Positions 21,770-33,229 of a stretch of 64,000 nucleotides of DNA are shown in pieces. Source of the DNA: Bolinopsis microptera (Eukaryota > Ctenophora > Tentaculata > Lobata > Bolinopsidae); the NCBI RefSeq assembly GCF_026151205.1, contig NC_087078.1, positions 15,889,118-15,953,117 on the forward strand. Reading direction: 5' to 3'. Every line of letters starts with the position of its first letter. Position 1 is the first letter of the stretch. Below the pieces are notes generated by a model. The model was not told the DNA's origin, searched no databases, and saw only the letters and a list, made by a program, of their open reading frames with translations. The position numbers were made by a program, and so were the translations under genes.

Positions 21770-22069
21770 TCACCCATAACTTCTCCAAAGGCGTCTATCA
21801 TGAGCTTTGTACACTAAATCGTTGAAATTACTTAAACTAAATCTTTTATTTACAATCACAATAATTTGTTTTGTCATAATGTCTTTTAATAATAAATCAA
21901 ATAAATTTGAACGAGGTCTGCCCCTCCTTCCTTTGTAGTCAAAACATCCTAAACATGCAAATCTGAAAGATAAGAAGGCGGGAGTGTCATCACCGCTTCT
22001 GAGAACGTGCCCAAGCATCTTCCATCTTGCTTTCTTGATCCTTTCAGTAAGGGGTCTGACATTACATCT
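21770..22069 (-). pseudogene. LINE reverse transcriptase C-terminal scrap
   Basis: The minus frame reads RPLTERIKKARWKMLGHVLRS, with GRRGRPRSNLFDLLL and HDRRLWRSYG. This is the common C-terminus of endonuclease/RT proteins of RTE/Nimb-type LINEs. About 100 codons survive, with no RT core. Confidence 0.6.
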
Positions 22070-22883
22070 CTTATATAAAGCTATTACATAGATTATATAA
22101 ATAAATAAACAAGCTAAGTAACTTTAGTCTCTAAATTAGAAAAGCAATTTGCTGTGCATTGTGAGTTTATAATTTACCAAAATGCGGTAATTTGAAACAA
22201 TTATTTTAGTGTCATCAGCTATATAAGTAATACATTGCGCGGCGCTGTTTCGAACTTCCTGCATATCCGTTAAGTTAGGATACGGTTGTGATTTGTAGCG
22301 CCATGCACCATTTATGATTTAGCCTCGCATCAAGTTATGTGTCTCGCAACCGTTGGATCGGCGATGTACGACTGAAGTTGCAATATAAACCAGACAATAT
22401 TGAAGATTTAGATTTAAATATTGAGCCCTTTGGCTAGAGTATACTTTCTTGAATATTTTCGATAGTTTTTAATATTGGTAATGTTAATGAATTGTAATTG
22501 ATTGATATGTAATATTTAGACCCGTGGCCAGTTTTCAAAAAATGTACGACTGAAACACGCCGAGCCGCAAAGGACTCACATCGTTGATCAAGGATACGCG
22601 GTTAACTCAAAAAGAAATTAGAAATACTATTATCTATAAAATGTAAAAGCTAAGTCAAAATAATAATAAGCTCTAATGATAAATAATAAGTTGGCATACA
22701 ATTTGGTGTCTCTGATTTTGATAAATTTTGTACCAAAAAGTTGCCTGAAATGCAAAATTTGAATAATCAATAATATAATACGTAGAATGTAATACAGAGG
22801 CGAACTAAAAGTTGTTTTAAGTACAGTGGCCCCAAGACCATCCTCGGTGCCTAGAGAATAAATGAAACTATTACATTATATAT
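22070..22883. other. No gene recognised
   Basis: AT-rich sequence with a few GCGCGGCGC-type islands. No convincing coding or repeat structure was seen. Confidence 0.4.
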
Positions 22884-22892
22884 ATGGTACCT

Positions 22893-22970
22893 TTACTGGG
22901 CCGCGCTCAGCCTGTCATTCCGCCAAATCTTTATTATTAATGAACATAATAGCCTGGGGTCCTCCGGTAA
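22893..22970. mobile_element. Miniature inverted-repeat element, copy 2 (78 bp)
   Basis: The same family as 21,197-21,281. Ends are TTACTGGGCC and CTCCGGTAA (short imperfect inverted repeat TTACYGG). It is flanked by a perfect 9-bp duplication, ATGGTACCT, at 22,884-22,892 and 22,971-22,979. Nine-bp duplications suggest mobilisation by a Mutator- or Merlin-like transposase, which is not present here. Confidence 0.7.
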
Positions 22971-22979
22971 ATGGTACCT

Positions 22980-24009
22980 ACACCAGCAACGACCATAATA
23001 AGCAAATTAAAGTCAGTGAACGCCTAATTACTAAAATATATTTGTAGAGCCGATATTTCACAAGCTGCAAAGGTAAAGGGGTCAAGACTGAGAACGTTTG
23101 ACGATCAGTAATTTTAGAGCCATTATGGGCCATTTTTAACATCAATCCTTCCTAAAACTTTATTCGAAATATTCCATAATACAAATATTTTACAATACTT
23201 TTGGTAATCATATCTTTCTTAAATCCTAGGAGAGTTAGAATCCACTTTCTTAAACCCCACTTATTTAACTTTAAATCTCTAAGATCTGTCACATGTCATG
23301 ACACATGGAACTTGATTTTTCAAGCTAAGTTCTATTTATCTAACGAAATTGAAATCCTATCTCAATGTTAATACCTAGCATTTATTTCTTGGCATTTGAA
23401 CTAGAGTATATTTTATATAACGTTATTGCTGTATATGTCTTATATGTTTGAAAGTTTTAAATTAAAATTAATAGTATAGCTCTTTAATTCTTACTACATT
23501 TGTAATCTATTTCTTGAAACAAGGTTAAGACCGGATCTGCTTATGAACATATCTGATCCACAACCAGTCAGACCACTGTCCAATGGTAACTTTTAAAGGA
23601 TCTATATTTATAAGGTTACTACGTATTCACTGCTCTGCCAGCACTGTCAAATGAAGAATTGTCAGTCTCCGGCTGTATTGAAGAGCACCCACCTTATTGA
23701 TCAGACAAGTGAACCGGCTCTAGAGTCTAGATACTGTCCAGCTCAAAACTAATTCTCTTACTTACCTGAGCCGCTGCTGGATTCCGCGATTTTTTTGTCA
23801 AACAGTATAATATATATTTTATTTGTACAATAAATTAAGTAAAACAAAATCAAGTGATGCAATTGGAAGAGCACAATCGTAAATCCTGAGCAGTAAATAT
23901 CATCTACCCCTCGTAGCTCTTCTGCTCAGGTATCAGGTTGAAGGAGACATTGGATATAGGGATTAGGGGCGGTGCATGCCTTCTTTGCCTTCTCACGTAC
24001 ACCTCTAAC
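22980..24009. other. No gene recognised
   Basis: Non-coding AT-rich sequence. No intact ORF or repeat family was recognised. Confidence 0.4.
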
Positions 24010-24435
24010 TGCTACTTTTTTTTATTTGAAAATTTAATTAATCATTATATATATAAATCAAGCATTACATTTCAGCCATGCAAAATTACAATGACATATT
24101 TTGATTACTAAATGATAAATGGTACTGCAATATAAGTTGCTTAATGTTTGGCCGGATGACAACTAACGAGAAAAATAAACTTGATTAAATATAATAATTA
24201 ATTCGGCTGAACCAACACATAGCAAGAGCCACATTAACGTTGGGGCCGTCTACCAAATTTGAATGACAAACATTAACAAGAAATCAAACATATCATAAAT
24301 AATTATAAGGATTTTGTTCATTACAATTCCGTCACAACTGATAAAGAAATAAGAAAAGGACAAGCAGATAGGAAATTGGACGGACAGAATTGTAACCAAC
24401 AAAAACAAATTTCTGAGACTCATAAGACTGATGAG

Positions 24436-27400
24436 CTAATCTGGCCAGACTGTATCGGCAGCCCAGAGGTACTTGATCAGTTTGGCCTTAAAAGTAGAAA
24501 TCCGCTCTGACTGCCGGATACATACTGGTAGACTATTCCAATTCAGCATAGATCTATGAAAAAAGCTATTTCGGAAGGCATCCGAGCAGGGCACAGTGGT
24601 ACTCATGTAAGTTGAAGTATCCGACATATCAATTATTTGAGCATTGTGCCTAGTGTATCGGGTGCCCTCTGGACGGCATAGGACTATATATGTAGGGAGC
24701 GAAACTGGAATTATGCTATTCACTATTTTATAGAAGGTCATAAGATCGTTATAAATAAACTTCTGTTTAACAGGGAGAATATTTAGTTTCTTTTGCTCTG
24801 TAGCAAGTTTATCGTCATTATAACTGGAGTAAGGTTCACCATTGATCCATTTAATAGCCCTCTTTTGGATAGCAACAAACTGTTGAAGATGAGTTGCAGA
24901 TTGAGGGGACCATATGACAGAACAATGTTCAAATATAGACCTAATTAACGCTAAATAGAACGATCTTTTCTGCCTTTTATCAGTAGTGAAATGACATGTT
25001 CTCTTAAGTAGTCCAAGTCTAGATGTAGCTTTGGAAACAAGCGCTTTACATTGTGCACCCCAATTAAACCTGGAGTTTATTGCGACTCCTAAATCTGACT
25101 GAGAGGGCACAAAGTCAATATCACTTCCAGAAAGTTTATAAAAGAAGGTATTGAATGGCAAGTTATCCAGCACGTTTCTTTGCAGGGACACAGAGAGGGC
25201 TTTGCACTTTTGTGGGTGGAACTTCATTCGATTTCTCACTGACCAATCATATAATCTATTGATGTCATTTTGGATTATGTGATGGTCAGGGTAACCAAGA
25301 ATCTCCCTCCAAATTTTAGTGTCATCTGCATAAAGGGCGATATTGGTGCCTTCAGAGACACAGGAGAACATGTCATTTATAAATATTACAAACAATAAAG
25401 GGCCGAGTATAGAACCTTGAGGGACACCAGACCGAACTGGTAGAGAAGAAGACGTTTGGCCTCCTATCACTACTTGTTGTTGTCGCCCCTCAAGATAGGA
25501 CTTAATAAACTTAAGCATTAGTCCATCGACATTAAAAATATTCTTTAATTTACTTAAAATGAGGTCATGCGAAACGCTATCAAAGGCTTTCGCAAAATCA
25601 AAATATATTATATCAGTCCTGGACCTGTTATTCAATGCAAGTGCAAGATTGTCTGTGAAAGGTATCATTTGGGTTGTGCATGAGCGTTCATTAACAAAAC
25701 CGTGTTGTCGGTCATCCAACAGATCAGAACACGCAGCGTATAATGCAGTCTTTATGCACCTTTCAAAGACTTTCATTACAAGAGATGTTAACGAGATAGG
25801 CCTGTAGTTCTCAACCGAAGACTTATCGCCCTTTTTGTGCACTGGTACTACAAGTGCCAGCTTCCAATCAGGGGGTATGCATCCGCTCGAGAAAGACAGG
25901 TTAAATAAAACACTAAGTGGGTATGCAAGGCTTTGGGCACAGTTTTTGAGGACTCTCCCATGAATCCCATCAGGGCCAGGGGCCTTGTTAGGATTTAACT
26001 TTTTAAGAATCAACAGAACATCTTCTCTACTAAACACAAGACTTGAAAAACAGTCATCACGAAAATCTATGTCAATGCCATAATCGCTCTCTTGAGAAAA
26101 CTGCTCATAAAAATATTCGTTAAAAAGGGCAGCTTGATCAGATGGATTGTTTCGAAAGCGATTATGATATTTGACAGTTTCAGGGATCCTGGTTGACTTT
26201 GATTTAGATTTAACGTAGGTCCAGAATTTCTTGGAGATAAGAGCATCATCGGAGTCATCCTCAACACTGAGTCTCATTCTTTCGTCCATCAAATTTTTAA
26301 ATTTTGTGCGAAATGCACGAAACTTTTGTTTATGAGACTCAGAGTTGCTCCCCTTATGCCTTATTCTCCATTTCTCCTTATTTCGTAGGAGGCGATCACA
26401 TTCGGAGTCATACCATGGGGGCTGGAACTGAGACTTAATGGTCTTTTTAGGGATCCATCGGTCACAGGCTGCATCAAGAACTCCTCTGAATCGACTCCAG
26501 GCAAGATAAGGATCATTACACTCAAATATATTATCCCAATCGATGCTAAATAACTCAGAATTCAGGCCCCTAAAATTACCTTTACTATAATTAAAGATCT
26601 TTCTTTTAGGCTGCTTAATATACTTGGTCTTAATATCAATGTCAAATGTGATACAAAAGTGGTCGGACATACACATTTCGTTTTGATCTAAAACTTTAAC
26701 ATTCTTAATAAGGTTCTGAATGTTAGTGAACACAAGATCTAAGGTGTTGCCTGACTTGTGAGTAGGGAAACTAATAAGTTGTGTATGTCCGAGGTCATCA
26801 GTGAGAAAATTTACAAAGCTAGAGTGTAGCTGACAAGATGACTGACCATCTGGCCAAGAAATCGAAGCCAAATTAAAGTCCCCTACCAGAATGTGTCTTT
26901 GCAACTTTCTGGCAGATGCTAAAGTAACAAAATGTTTTTTGAAAGATTCAAAATTATCTAAGCCAAGCGTTCCTACTCTATAGAATGTTGATATACAAAA
27001 GTTTCTTCCACACTGAGTCTTAATTATGACGGATAATAATTCAGCTTGAACACTAACCTTAGAAAACTTTAGACTAGAGATATCAATGTCTGTTCTATGG
27101 GCAATCAGAACACCACCACCGTTTTTTCTGAATTTCTTGGGCTGGGTTGCATCCACTGGATGCGATCTTAAGGATCGGTCAAGCCTAAATACTTTGTATT
27201 TGTCAGGGAGCACCTCATTACTGAGAATGGAATTTTTCAGCCATGTCTCGTTTAGAATAATGATGTGAGGCTTATGTTTGTAGATATAACCATGAAATTC
27301 ATGTATCTTGGTCATATTTAGTGGTGGTGTTCCTGATGCTAGATCGCGAGTATTTAGGAAACCATGGACATTATTGTAAACAACAGATAAATTTGGTCCA

Positions 27401-27942
27401 GGGTTCAGTAAGGAACAATTACAAATTACTATCAGGGAAATATTAAGGAGAGATAGAAAAACCAGACCACACCTAGACATGACCCCAAGCCAGCTGCTGG
27501 TAATACCGAAAAGTAACTTAACAGTCTGTTTCGGTGACATGGTAGGTGACAGTTCAGTTTTTGTGGTAGATAGCAATTTTACAGAAATTGCAGTTAAGGC
27601 TGCCCCAATGCCCCTCTCACCCCTATACACAAGTTTGAAGTGTCTGAGAAAAATGGTACAAAATATTACCATAAAGTAAAGATTTATGGATGACCTCAAA
27701 CATGGTACAGAGTGTATTTTAGGTTGTAGGGGAGCACCAGGGAGTATATTAGCATCGATAGTCAAAGAAAATATATACAAAATAACATACAAATAAAATA
27801 TACCCAATAGAGCACATAACATATGACGAGACAGAAGACAGGACAACAAATTTTCCCCGTTACCTCTATTACTTTTACTGATGATAACATACCTAGAAAA
27901 CATACCAGTTGCAACACGGTGTTGTTGAGCCGATATTCCCAT
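24436..27942 (-). CDS. LINE-C ORF2: N-terminal hydrophobic/NPGP leader, APE endonuclease, reverse transcriptase
   Basis: 1,168 aa, uninterrupted, with an ATG start. Residues ~30-105 are rich in hydrophobic segments. A second hydrophobic run (159-175) leads to NPGP (180-183), and the APE domain starts at once (VVYNNVHGFLN). APE motifs: LNETWL, GGGVLIAHRTD, HILVGDFNLA, MSDHFCI. RT motifs: NPNKAPGPDGIHG, HKKGDKSSVENYRPIS, YFDFAKAFDSVSH, GVPQGSILGPLLF and the active site ALYADDTKIW. The C-terminus FRNSFFHRSMLNWNSLP is the usual CR1/jockey ending. No lesion was seen, so the protein could be active even though the copy is 5'-truncated. The leader may be translated 5'UTR or a real signal/2A-like region. 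Confidence 0.88.
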   Translation of the reverse strand: MGISAQQHRVATGMFSRYVIISKSNRGNGENLLSCLLSRHMLCALLGIFYLYVILYIFSLTIDANILPGAPLQPKIHSVPCLRSSINLYFMVIFCTIFLRHFKLVYRGERGIGAALTAISVKLLSTTKTELSPTMSPKQTVKLLFGITSSWLGVMSRCGLVFLSLLNISLIVICNCSLLNPGPNLSVVYNNVHGFLNTRDLASGTPPLNMTKIHEFHGYIYKHKPHIIILNETWLKNSILSNEVLPDKYKVFRLDRSLRSHPVDATQPKKFRKNGGGVLIAHRTDIDISSLKFSKVSVQAELLSVIIKTQCGRNFCISTFYRVGTLGLDNFESFKKHFVTLASARKLQRHILVGDFNLASISWPDGQSSCQLHSSFVNFLTDDLGHTQLISFPTHKSGNTLDLVFTNIQNLIKNVKVLDQNEMCMSDHFCITFDIDIKTKYIKQPKRKIFNYSKGNFRGLNSELFSIDWDNIFECNDPYLAWSRFRGVLDAACDRWIPKKTIKSQFQPPWYDSECDRLLRNKEKWRIRHKGSNSESHKQKFRAFRTKFKNLMDERMRLSVEDDSDDALISKKFWTYVKSKSKSTRIPETVKYHNRFRNNPSDQAALFNEYFYEQFSQESDYGIDIDFRDDCFSSLVFSREDVLLILKKLNPNKAPGPDGIHGRVLKNCAQSLAYPLSVLFNLSFSSGCIPPDWKLALVVPVHKKGDKSSVENYRPISLTSLVMKVFERCIKTALYAACSDLLDDRQHGFVNERSCTTQMIPFTDNLALALNNRSRTDIIYFDFAKAFDSVSHDLILSKLKNIFNVDGLMLKFIKSYLEGRQQQVVIGGQTSSSLPVRSGVPQGSILGPLLFVIFINDMFSCVSEGTNIALYADDTKIWREILGYPDHHIIQNDINRLYDWSVRNRMKFHPQKCKALSVSLQRNVLDNLPFNTFFYKLSGSDIDFVPSQSDLGVAINSRFNWGAQCKALVSKATSRLGLLKRTCHFTTDKRQKRSFYLALIRSIFEHCSVIWSPQSATHLQQFVAIQKRAIKWINGEPYSSYNDDKLATEQKKLNILPVKQKFIYNDLMTFYKIVNSIIPVSLPTYIVLCRPEGTRYTRHNAQIIDMSDTSTYMSTTVPCSDAFRNSFFHRSMLNWNSLPVCIRQSERISTFKAKLIKYLWAADTVWPD

Positions 27943-28136
27943 GGAACTTTTAAGTATATTATTAACAGAATTGTGTCTCGCCGTTGTGTTTTGTTAGGTA
28001 TTGTGCTATAATATGAAGTAACATACATTATGCTATCACTTCGTTTGAATACATATAAATAACATCCAAATGATCAGATCCAATAGGATACTGATGCAGA
28101 CAATGAAAAATTGAAATATTGAATTGGATTACCACA

Positions 28137-28735
28137 TCAGTATCCCATTGGATTAAACCACTTTGAGTGTATGATTCTGAGATAGAACTTTGCCAACACT
28201 GGCATCCCAGCCTTGGGGCTGGGATGAATATCATAAAAGCCCCTATTGTCACACTTAGGAAATAATCTCTCGTTTCTGTTTCCATAGCGGTCTAAGAAAG
28301 CCCAAAAAACATCAAGGTAAAACAGTTTATGCCTAGAGCAGCGATCAAAGATCAAATTATTCATAGCACAAACATTACCAGGGATTTTATCTTGTCCGTT
28401 GGGGTGGACTGGTGGAATAGCTTGTACAAAAACACGTGCATTTGGATAAAGTTTTTTTGCTGTCTTCATAAGGTCACTCACAGGGGTCTTGAGATGATTG
28501 ACACCCTGGGTACAGTACCGGATGTCGTTGGCACCGAAGCTTAAGAACAGTTTCTTTACCTGCACAAGAGGGTTCTTTGTATGAAAGGCCTCAATAGATT
28601 TCTGTATAGCTGAGATCTTAAGCCCACCCTTAGCTATGTTGGTGACAGTTTCTTTACCTCTACTGAGGCGATCAGCGTCCAATCGAGCAGCAAAGGAGTC
28701 ACTAGCACACCCCTCATTATATCCATGCTCAGGCC
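28137..28735 (-). CDS. LINE-C ORF1 fragment: SGNH/GDSL esterase domain
   Basis: The open frame continues above the first ATG (28,682) to about 28,735. That recovers block I (SDSFAARL) with the nucleophile Ser. Block III is SFGANDIRY and block V is YDIHPSPKAG with the Asp-x-x-His pair, so the catalytic set looks complete. SGNH esterases are known in ORF1 proteins of CR1/L2-type LINEs, where they are thought to act on lipids or aid RNP formation. The N-terminus is lost by truncation. Confidence 0.75.
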
Positions 28736-29336
28736 AGTGGCGTAACGAAAGGCCCCGCTGACCCCGCTGTGCATTTGAATGTGGGACAATTTCGAAAGCT
28801 TAACTAAAGTACTAGCAAAACTGTGTGTTTTGCTCTAGATACACAATTTTTTAGAGATTAAAAAAGGCCTGTAATAAAGTCCCTCACTGTTTACTACTGA
28901 CTGAATGGAAACCTACTTAACTCTTTGGATTGGTAGAACCTGTCTGGTTACATGAACATTGGAGCTAGTTTTAGATTAGCTCATTATATTATTGTTGACT
29001 TAGACTGCTTGGATGTATCACATCTCAACCATTGTTGGGTGTGTTACTTTGTTTTGGGATTTACTTGTAAGCTTTATTGATTTTATCCATAAAATTGCAT
29101 TTCCAATGATATTTATGTAACTTGAGAAACTTTTTCTACCAAAACGTTTTCGATCGGGAATCGTCTTTAAATTATTTTGGGGAATATTTTGACTTGATAT
29201 AACGACGTCGTCGTAATGACACAAGTGACTGATCAACCACCTTATTTTATATATTTTTAAAAAATAAAGTATTTATATTTTTAACTTGGGGTGTAAATAT
29301 TTTTAGGGATTTTATTTTTTTATTTCAGATCTGTCA
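28736..29336. other. Non-coding; possible DNA-transposon end at the left border
   Basis: It begins CAGTGGCGTAACGAAAGG, which resembles the terminal CAGTGGCG motif of several cut-and-paste transposons. No partner end was found. The rest is AT-rich without genes. Confidence 0.3.
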
Positions 29337-29902
29337 TACGGGTATATGGCCCCCAGAATATAGGTCGTTTTTTGAGCACTTAGAAACAGGTGTTAAAACT
29401 ACTTCTAAGCATGTTTAGGGCTGTAAATATGTACATAATAACCCTTTAAATGTTTCTTGGGTAGTTGAAAATAATTATTAGGTTTTTAAGTGTACTTTTT
29501 TTTCACCTGTAAAAATACCATTTTTTAACAGGGCCCCCAGAATATAGGTCCAAACATCTGTTCCTAAGTTGTTCTAAAATTGTCACAGACAGTTATATAA
29601 TGCAGTCAGAATATGTTGCTGAGACTGTATTGATGATGCCAATGGCTCCAGATACTAAATTGAAATGGTTTAGAGTATACTTAATAGCAAAAAATCAAAA
29701 ACTACGGCCCCCAGAATATAGGTATGCAAAAATCGTCCTCAAATACTCCACCTTCATACATTTTGATGATGCCATCTCTTCAGCATATGTTCTTTAACTG
29801 TTTCTCATCACTACCCCACATTCCTTAATGCTCAGGGTGACAGAGAAAATGCAGAATCTTGGTCGCTATTTTTTTTTAAAACCTATATTCTGGGGGCCAT
29901 AT
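29337..29902. mobile_element. TA-flanked MITE, left part with subterminal repeats
   Basis: After a TA dinucleotide (29,337-29,338) comes a 27-bp terminal repeat, 29,339-29,365, starting CGGGTATATGGCCCCCAG. Its perfect inverse is at 41,126-41,152, followed by TA. The core GGCCCCCAGAATATAGGT recurs at about 29,530 and 29,704 and inverted at 29,881. The TA duplication suggests a Tc1/mariner-mobilised, non-autonomous element of ~0.6 kb. LINE-D split it inside its right terminal repeat. Confidence 0.65.
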
Positions 29903-32900
29903 TTAGAATTAGAATTAGAATTAGAATCAAATTTACACAGCAATACAATAAGAATAAAAAATAATTTAAGAAGCTTCAATCTGCTGTGCAGGACATTCAA
30001 GTCAGTCGAAAACTGTTAGCAGAACACCCTTCTAGGGACATAAGGATATAGTATGTAAAACATAATGAGTAATAAATTAATGAGTGATAAAATAAGATAT
30101 GATTTAACAGTGAACTGTGGGCATGAAGGTAACAATTAAGATTACATAGATGCCCACTTTGGGATTACGTTAGTAATGTTATTTACAGTTATATACAGAG
30201 AAGTATAGAACAATAATAGATTGGCAATGATAACAAATGGGAACGAGTAAAGGAGATGTTTAAAGTTCTATACTTCTGGAAATAGGTCATATATAACGCA
30301 GGGGGCCTTTCCACCCGACAAAAACTCCAGCACCATAAAATTTATTTCAGTTGTCACATAGCTAGAGTGTAGAAATAGTCGAAACTATTGTTTATTTCAT
30401 AGGATGAGACTCCTTGAATTACATCTGACATAAATTTAGATTTCATACATTGTGAGAATTTTACACTACATTCTATAGTCCTTATGTTCTCTGGAATTGT
30501 ATTCCAACATTTTGCACCTAAATATGTAAAGGTTTTGTGTGTTCTGGATTTGTGAATATAAAGGTTGCACCTCTCAGCATCACATGATCCTCCGGATACA
30601 TAAGACAATTTATCTGTGAATGATGATGGTGCAGCCTCATTAAGAATTTTATACATATACGTTGATAGATGGAGTTGTCTTCTTAAGTGTAAGGGTAACC
30701 ACTTCATATTTCGATATACATTTACTGATGGTTCCTGCCAATGAACATCCAGAGCAATTTTTGCTACTTTCTTGTATAATATATCAAGAGAATTAAGTTT
30801 GGTTTTGGCAGCCCTACACCATATTATATCCAGGTAGTCGAATTGGGGGAGCATAAGAGCATTTACAAACATTTTTCTATATTTCAGTGGAAGAAGATTT
30901 TTCGACCTGTATAATGCCCCTATTCTTTTAGCAATTTTTGATTTCACATAATCAATATGGTCTTGAAAGTTCAATAAATTGTCTATCATGAGACCTAAAT
31001 ATTTTTGAGATTTAGTTTCTTCTATAAATAGGCATTCTTTTTCCAAATCCAGAGGGATTGACAACGTGTCCAGATTAGGTGATCTATCAAATACAATGAA
31101 TGAAGATTTTGCAGCATTTAGCCTCAGCTTGTTGATTCTAAGCCATTCATACACAATTTTCATATCCTTAATTACATTCTCATATATGCCTCGGGAAATG
31201 TTATCAAAATATAGTGCACTGTCATCTGCAAATAAGTAAACAGTAGATTGTGTGCAATTTCTACTGAGATCATTTATGAATAAACTAAATAGAATTGGTC
31301 CTAATATGCTACCCTGTGGCACACCTGTTTTAACAGGGAGTGATGTGCTTACATTACCACGTATTTTGGTGTGCTGCTTTCTGTCCCCAAGGTAGCTTTT
31401 GAACCACTTTATGACAAAGCCATCAACTCCATAATACTTAATTTTTTTAATAAAATATTATGGCTTACTGTGTCAAAGGCCTTTTTAATATCTAAGAATA
31501 CAATTGCAGGTTTCTTCTGTGATTCCTTAGACGTAAATATTTTATCAAATAGATTAAGCATTAGAAAAGTGGTGGAATGATCTTTTCTAAATCCATACTG
31601 ATGGTTGGTAAGCAGTTTATTGGTTTCAACATACTCTGTAAGCTGTTGGTTAACAAAATATTCTATGCATTTTCCAAGTAGGGGGAGTATGGATATTGGC
31701 CGGTAGTTATTTGGATCATTAGGGTCACCAGTTTTAAGAATTGGGGTGACTGATGCAATTTTACATGCCAACGGCATTGTTCCACTTTTCATACTAAGGT
31801 TTATAATATGAGCTACTGGATCGATGATTTGGGGAATAATATACTTATATACTTTAATGGGCATGATATCGTTAATCGATTTATCTGATGGTATACTGAG
31901 TATATATTCTTTTACTTGTTCAACAGTCACCTCTTCGAATACAGAGAGTTTACACTCTGTTGGAGGCGGCATATATTCTAGGAAGTCGTCTGAATCCTTT
32001 TCCTTAATCGATTCTTGTATTATTGTACCAACTGTGGCAAAATGCAGGTTAACTCCGTTAACATTTAAGTTGCTTGGGGAAGAGCTACTTATTTTTCCAG
32101 GTAAGTTTGAAGCATGTTTGATAGTTTTCCAAATACCTTTCAAATCGTTTTTTGCACTTTTCACAGTAAGGTCCTGAACAATATTTGTACGTCTGTTTTC
32201 TTTGGATAATTTTGTCACATAGTTTCTTTGGGGACGATAGTTATCCCACGAAGTAGAGCATTTCTTATGTAGTTCACTTTTTCTGCATTTACATATTCCA
32301 TTAATACAATTACACTTGAATTTGTTTAATTGTCCTAAACACTTTCTATACTTTCTGAAAAGCATCTTCTTCTTCCGTATTTCTGCCAACAGTTCTTTAG
32401 AGGGATTACAAAGAAAGTTACTATTACATCTTATCTGTTTAGGTGGACAGTAATTGTCATACGATTCCTGGATGTGATGATTAAGTCCATCTAGGGCATG
32501 GTCTACATTAGTACAGCTTAGAATATTACTGTAGTTACTGCAGGATCCCAGAAAATAGCTTAAGGCTTTTAGATTGTTTAAGGAGTGGTCTCTGATAAGG
32601 ACCTTCTGGAATTTACTAGCTTTATTTACTTTAAAGTCGAGAACACATTTGAGAGCTTGGTGATCTCCTATTCTATCATCAAGTACTTTACACTCTATGA
32701 AATTAGAGTAACAGTTAGTCATTACAACATCTATTGTGCTCTGCGTTATTCTACCATCTAAGTTTGCAACTCTAGTAATTCCTGTAACAGTCTGTATCAT
32801 TCCAAAGAGCTTCATTGTTATATCTAACTTTTTATAATCTAGATCAGATAAAGAGTTTTGGTTAACATTAACATCGCCAATCCATATTACTTTCTTACCT

Positions 32901-33189
32901 TGAAGTTTCATCATACATTCAGTCATATAATCAAGGAAAGTATCTAGATGACAAAAGTTTTGTGATCTGTAGAAGCAGCAAATGTAAAGATTGGCGTCCT
33001 TGAGTTGTATCCATAAAGCTTCGATTTTAGAAATATCAGAGTAGGTTATATCTAAATTGAGTAATTTGTGGTTAACATTTTGGTTGATCAATATACCACA
33101 CCCTCCTCTTCCTCTATCGTTAGGTCTATCACACCTTATAAAATCAAAGTTTAAGGGTAAGTTAAGTGTACTAGTGTCTATATTAGATT

Positions 33190-33229
33190 TAAGGTTTGTC
33201 TCATTAATTCCAATTATGTCAAGCTTTTC
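33190..33229. repeat. 40-bp target-site duplication of REL-2 (left copy)
   Basis: Starts TAAGGTTTGTCTCATTAA and ends CAAGCTTTTC. Identical to 37,641-37,680. Both are LINE-D APE-domain sequence. Confidence 0.92.

Larger units (their letters stand above)
24010..28735 (-). mobile_element. LINE-C: CR1/jockey-like non-LTR retrotransposon, 5'-truncated
   Basis: It has an SGNH-esterase ORF1 fragment (28,137-28,735), a 195-bp spacer, an intact APE-RT ORF2 (24,436-27,942) and a ~430-bp 3'UTR ending at an A-rich tail (a T run on the plus strand, ~24,009). The 5' limit is taken where the ORF1 frame meets unrelated CAGTGGCGTAACGAAAGG sequence. No target duplication was resolved. Confidence 0.75.
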
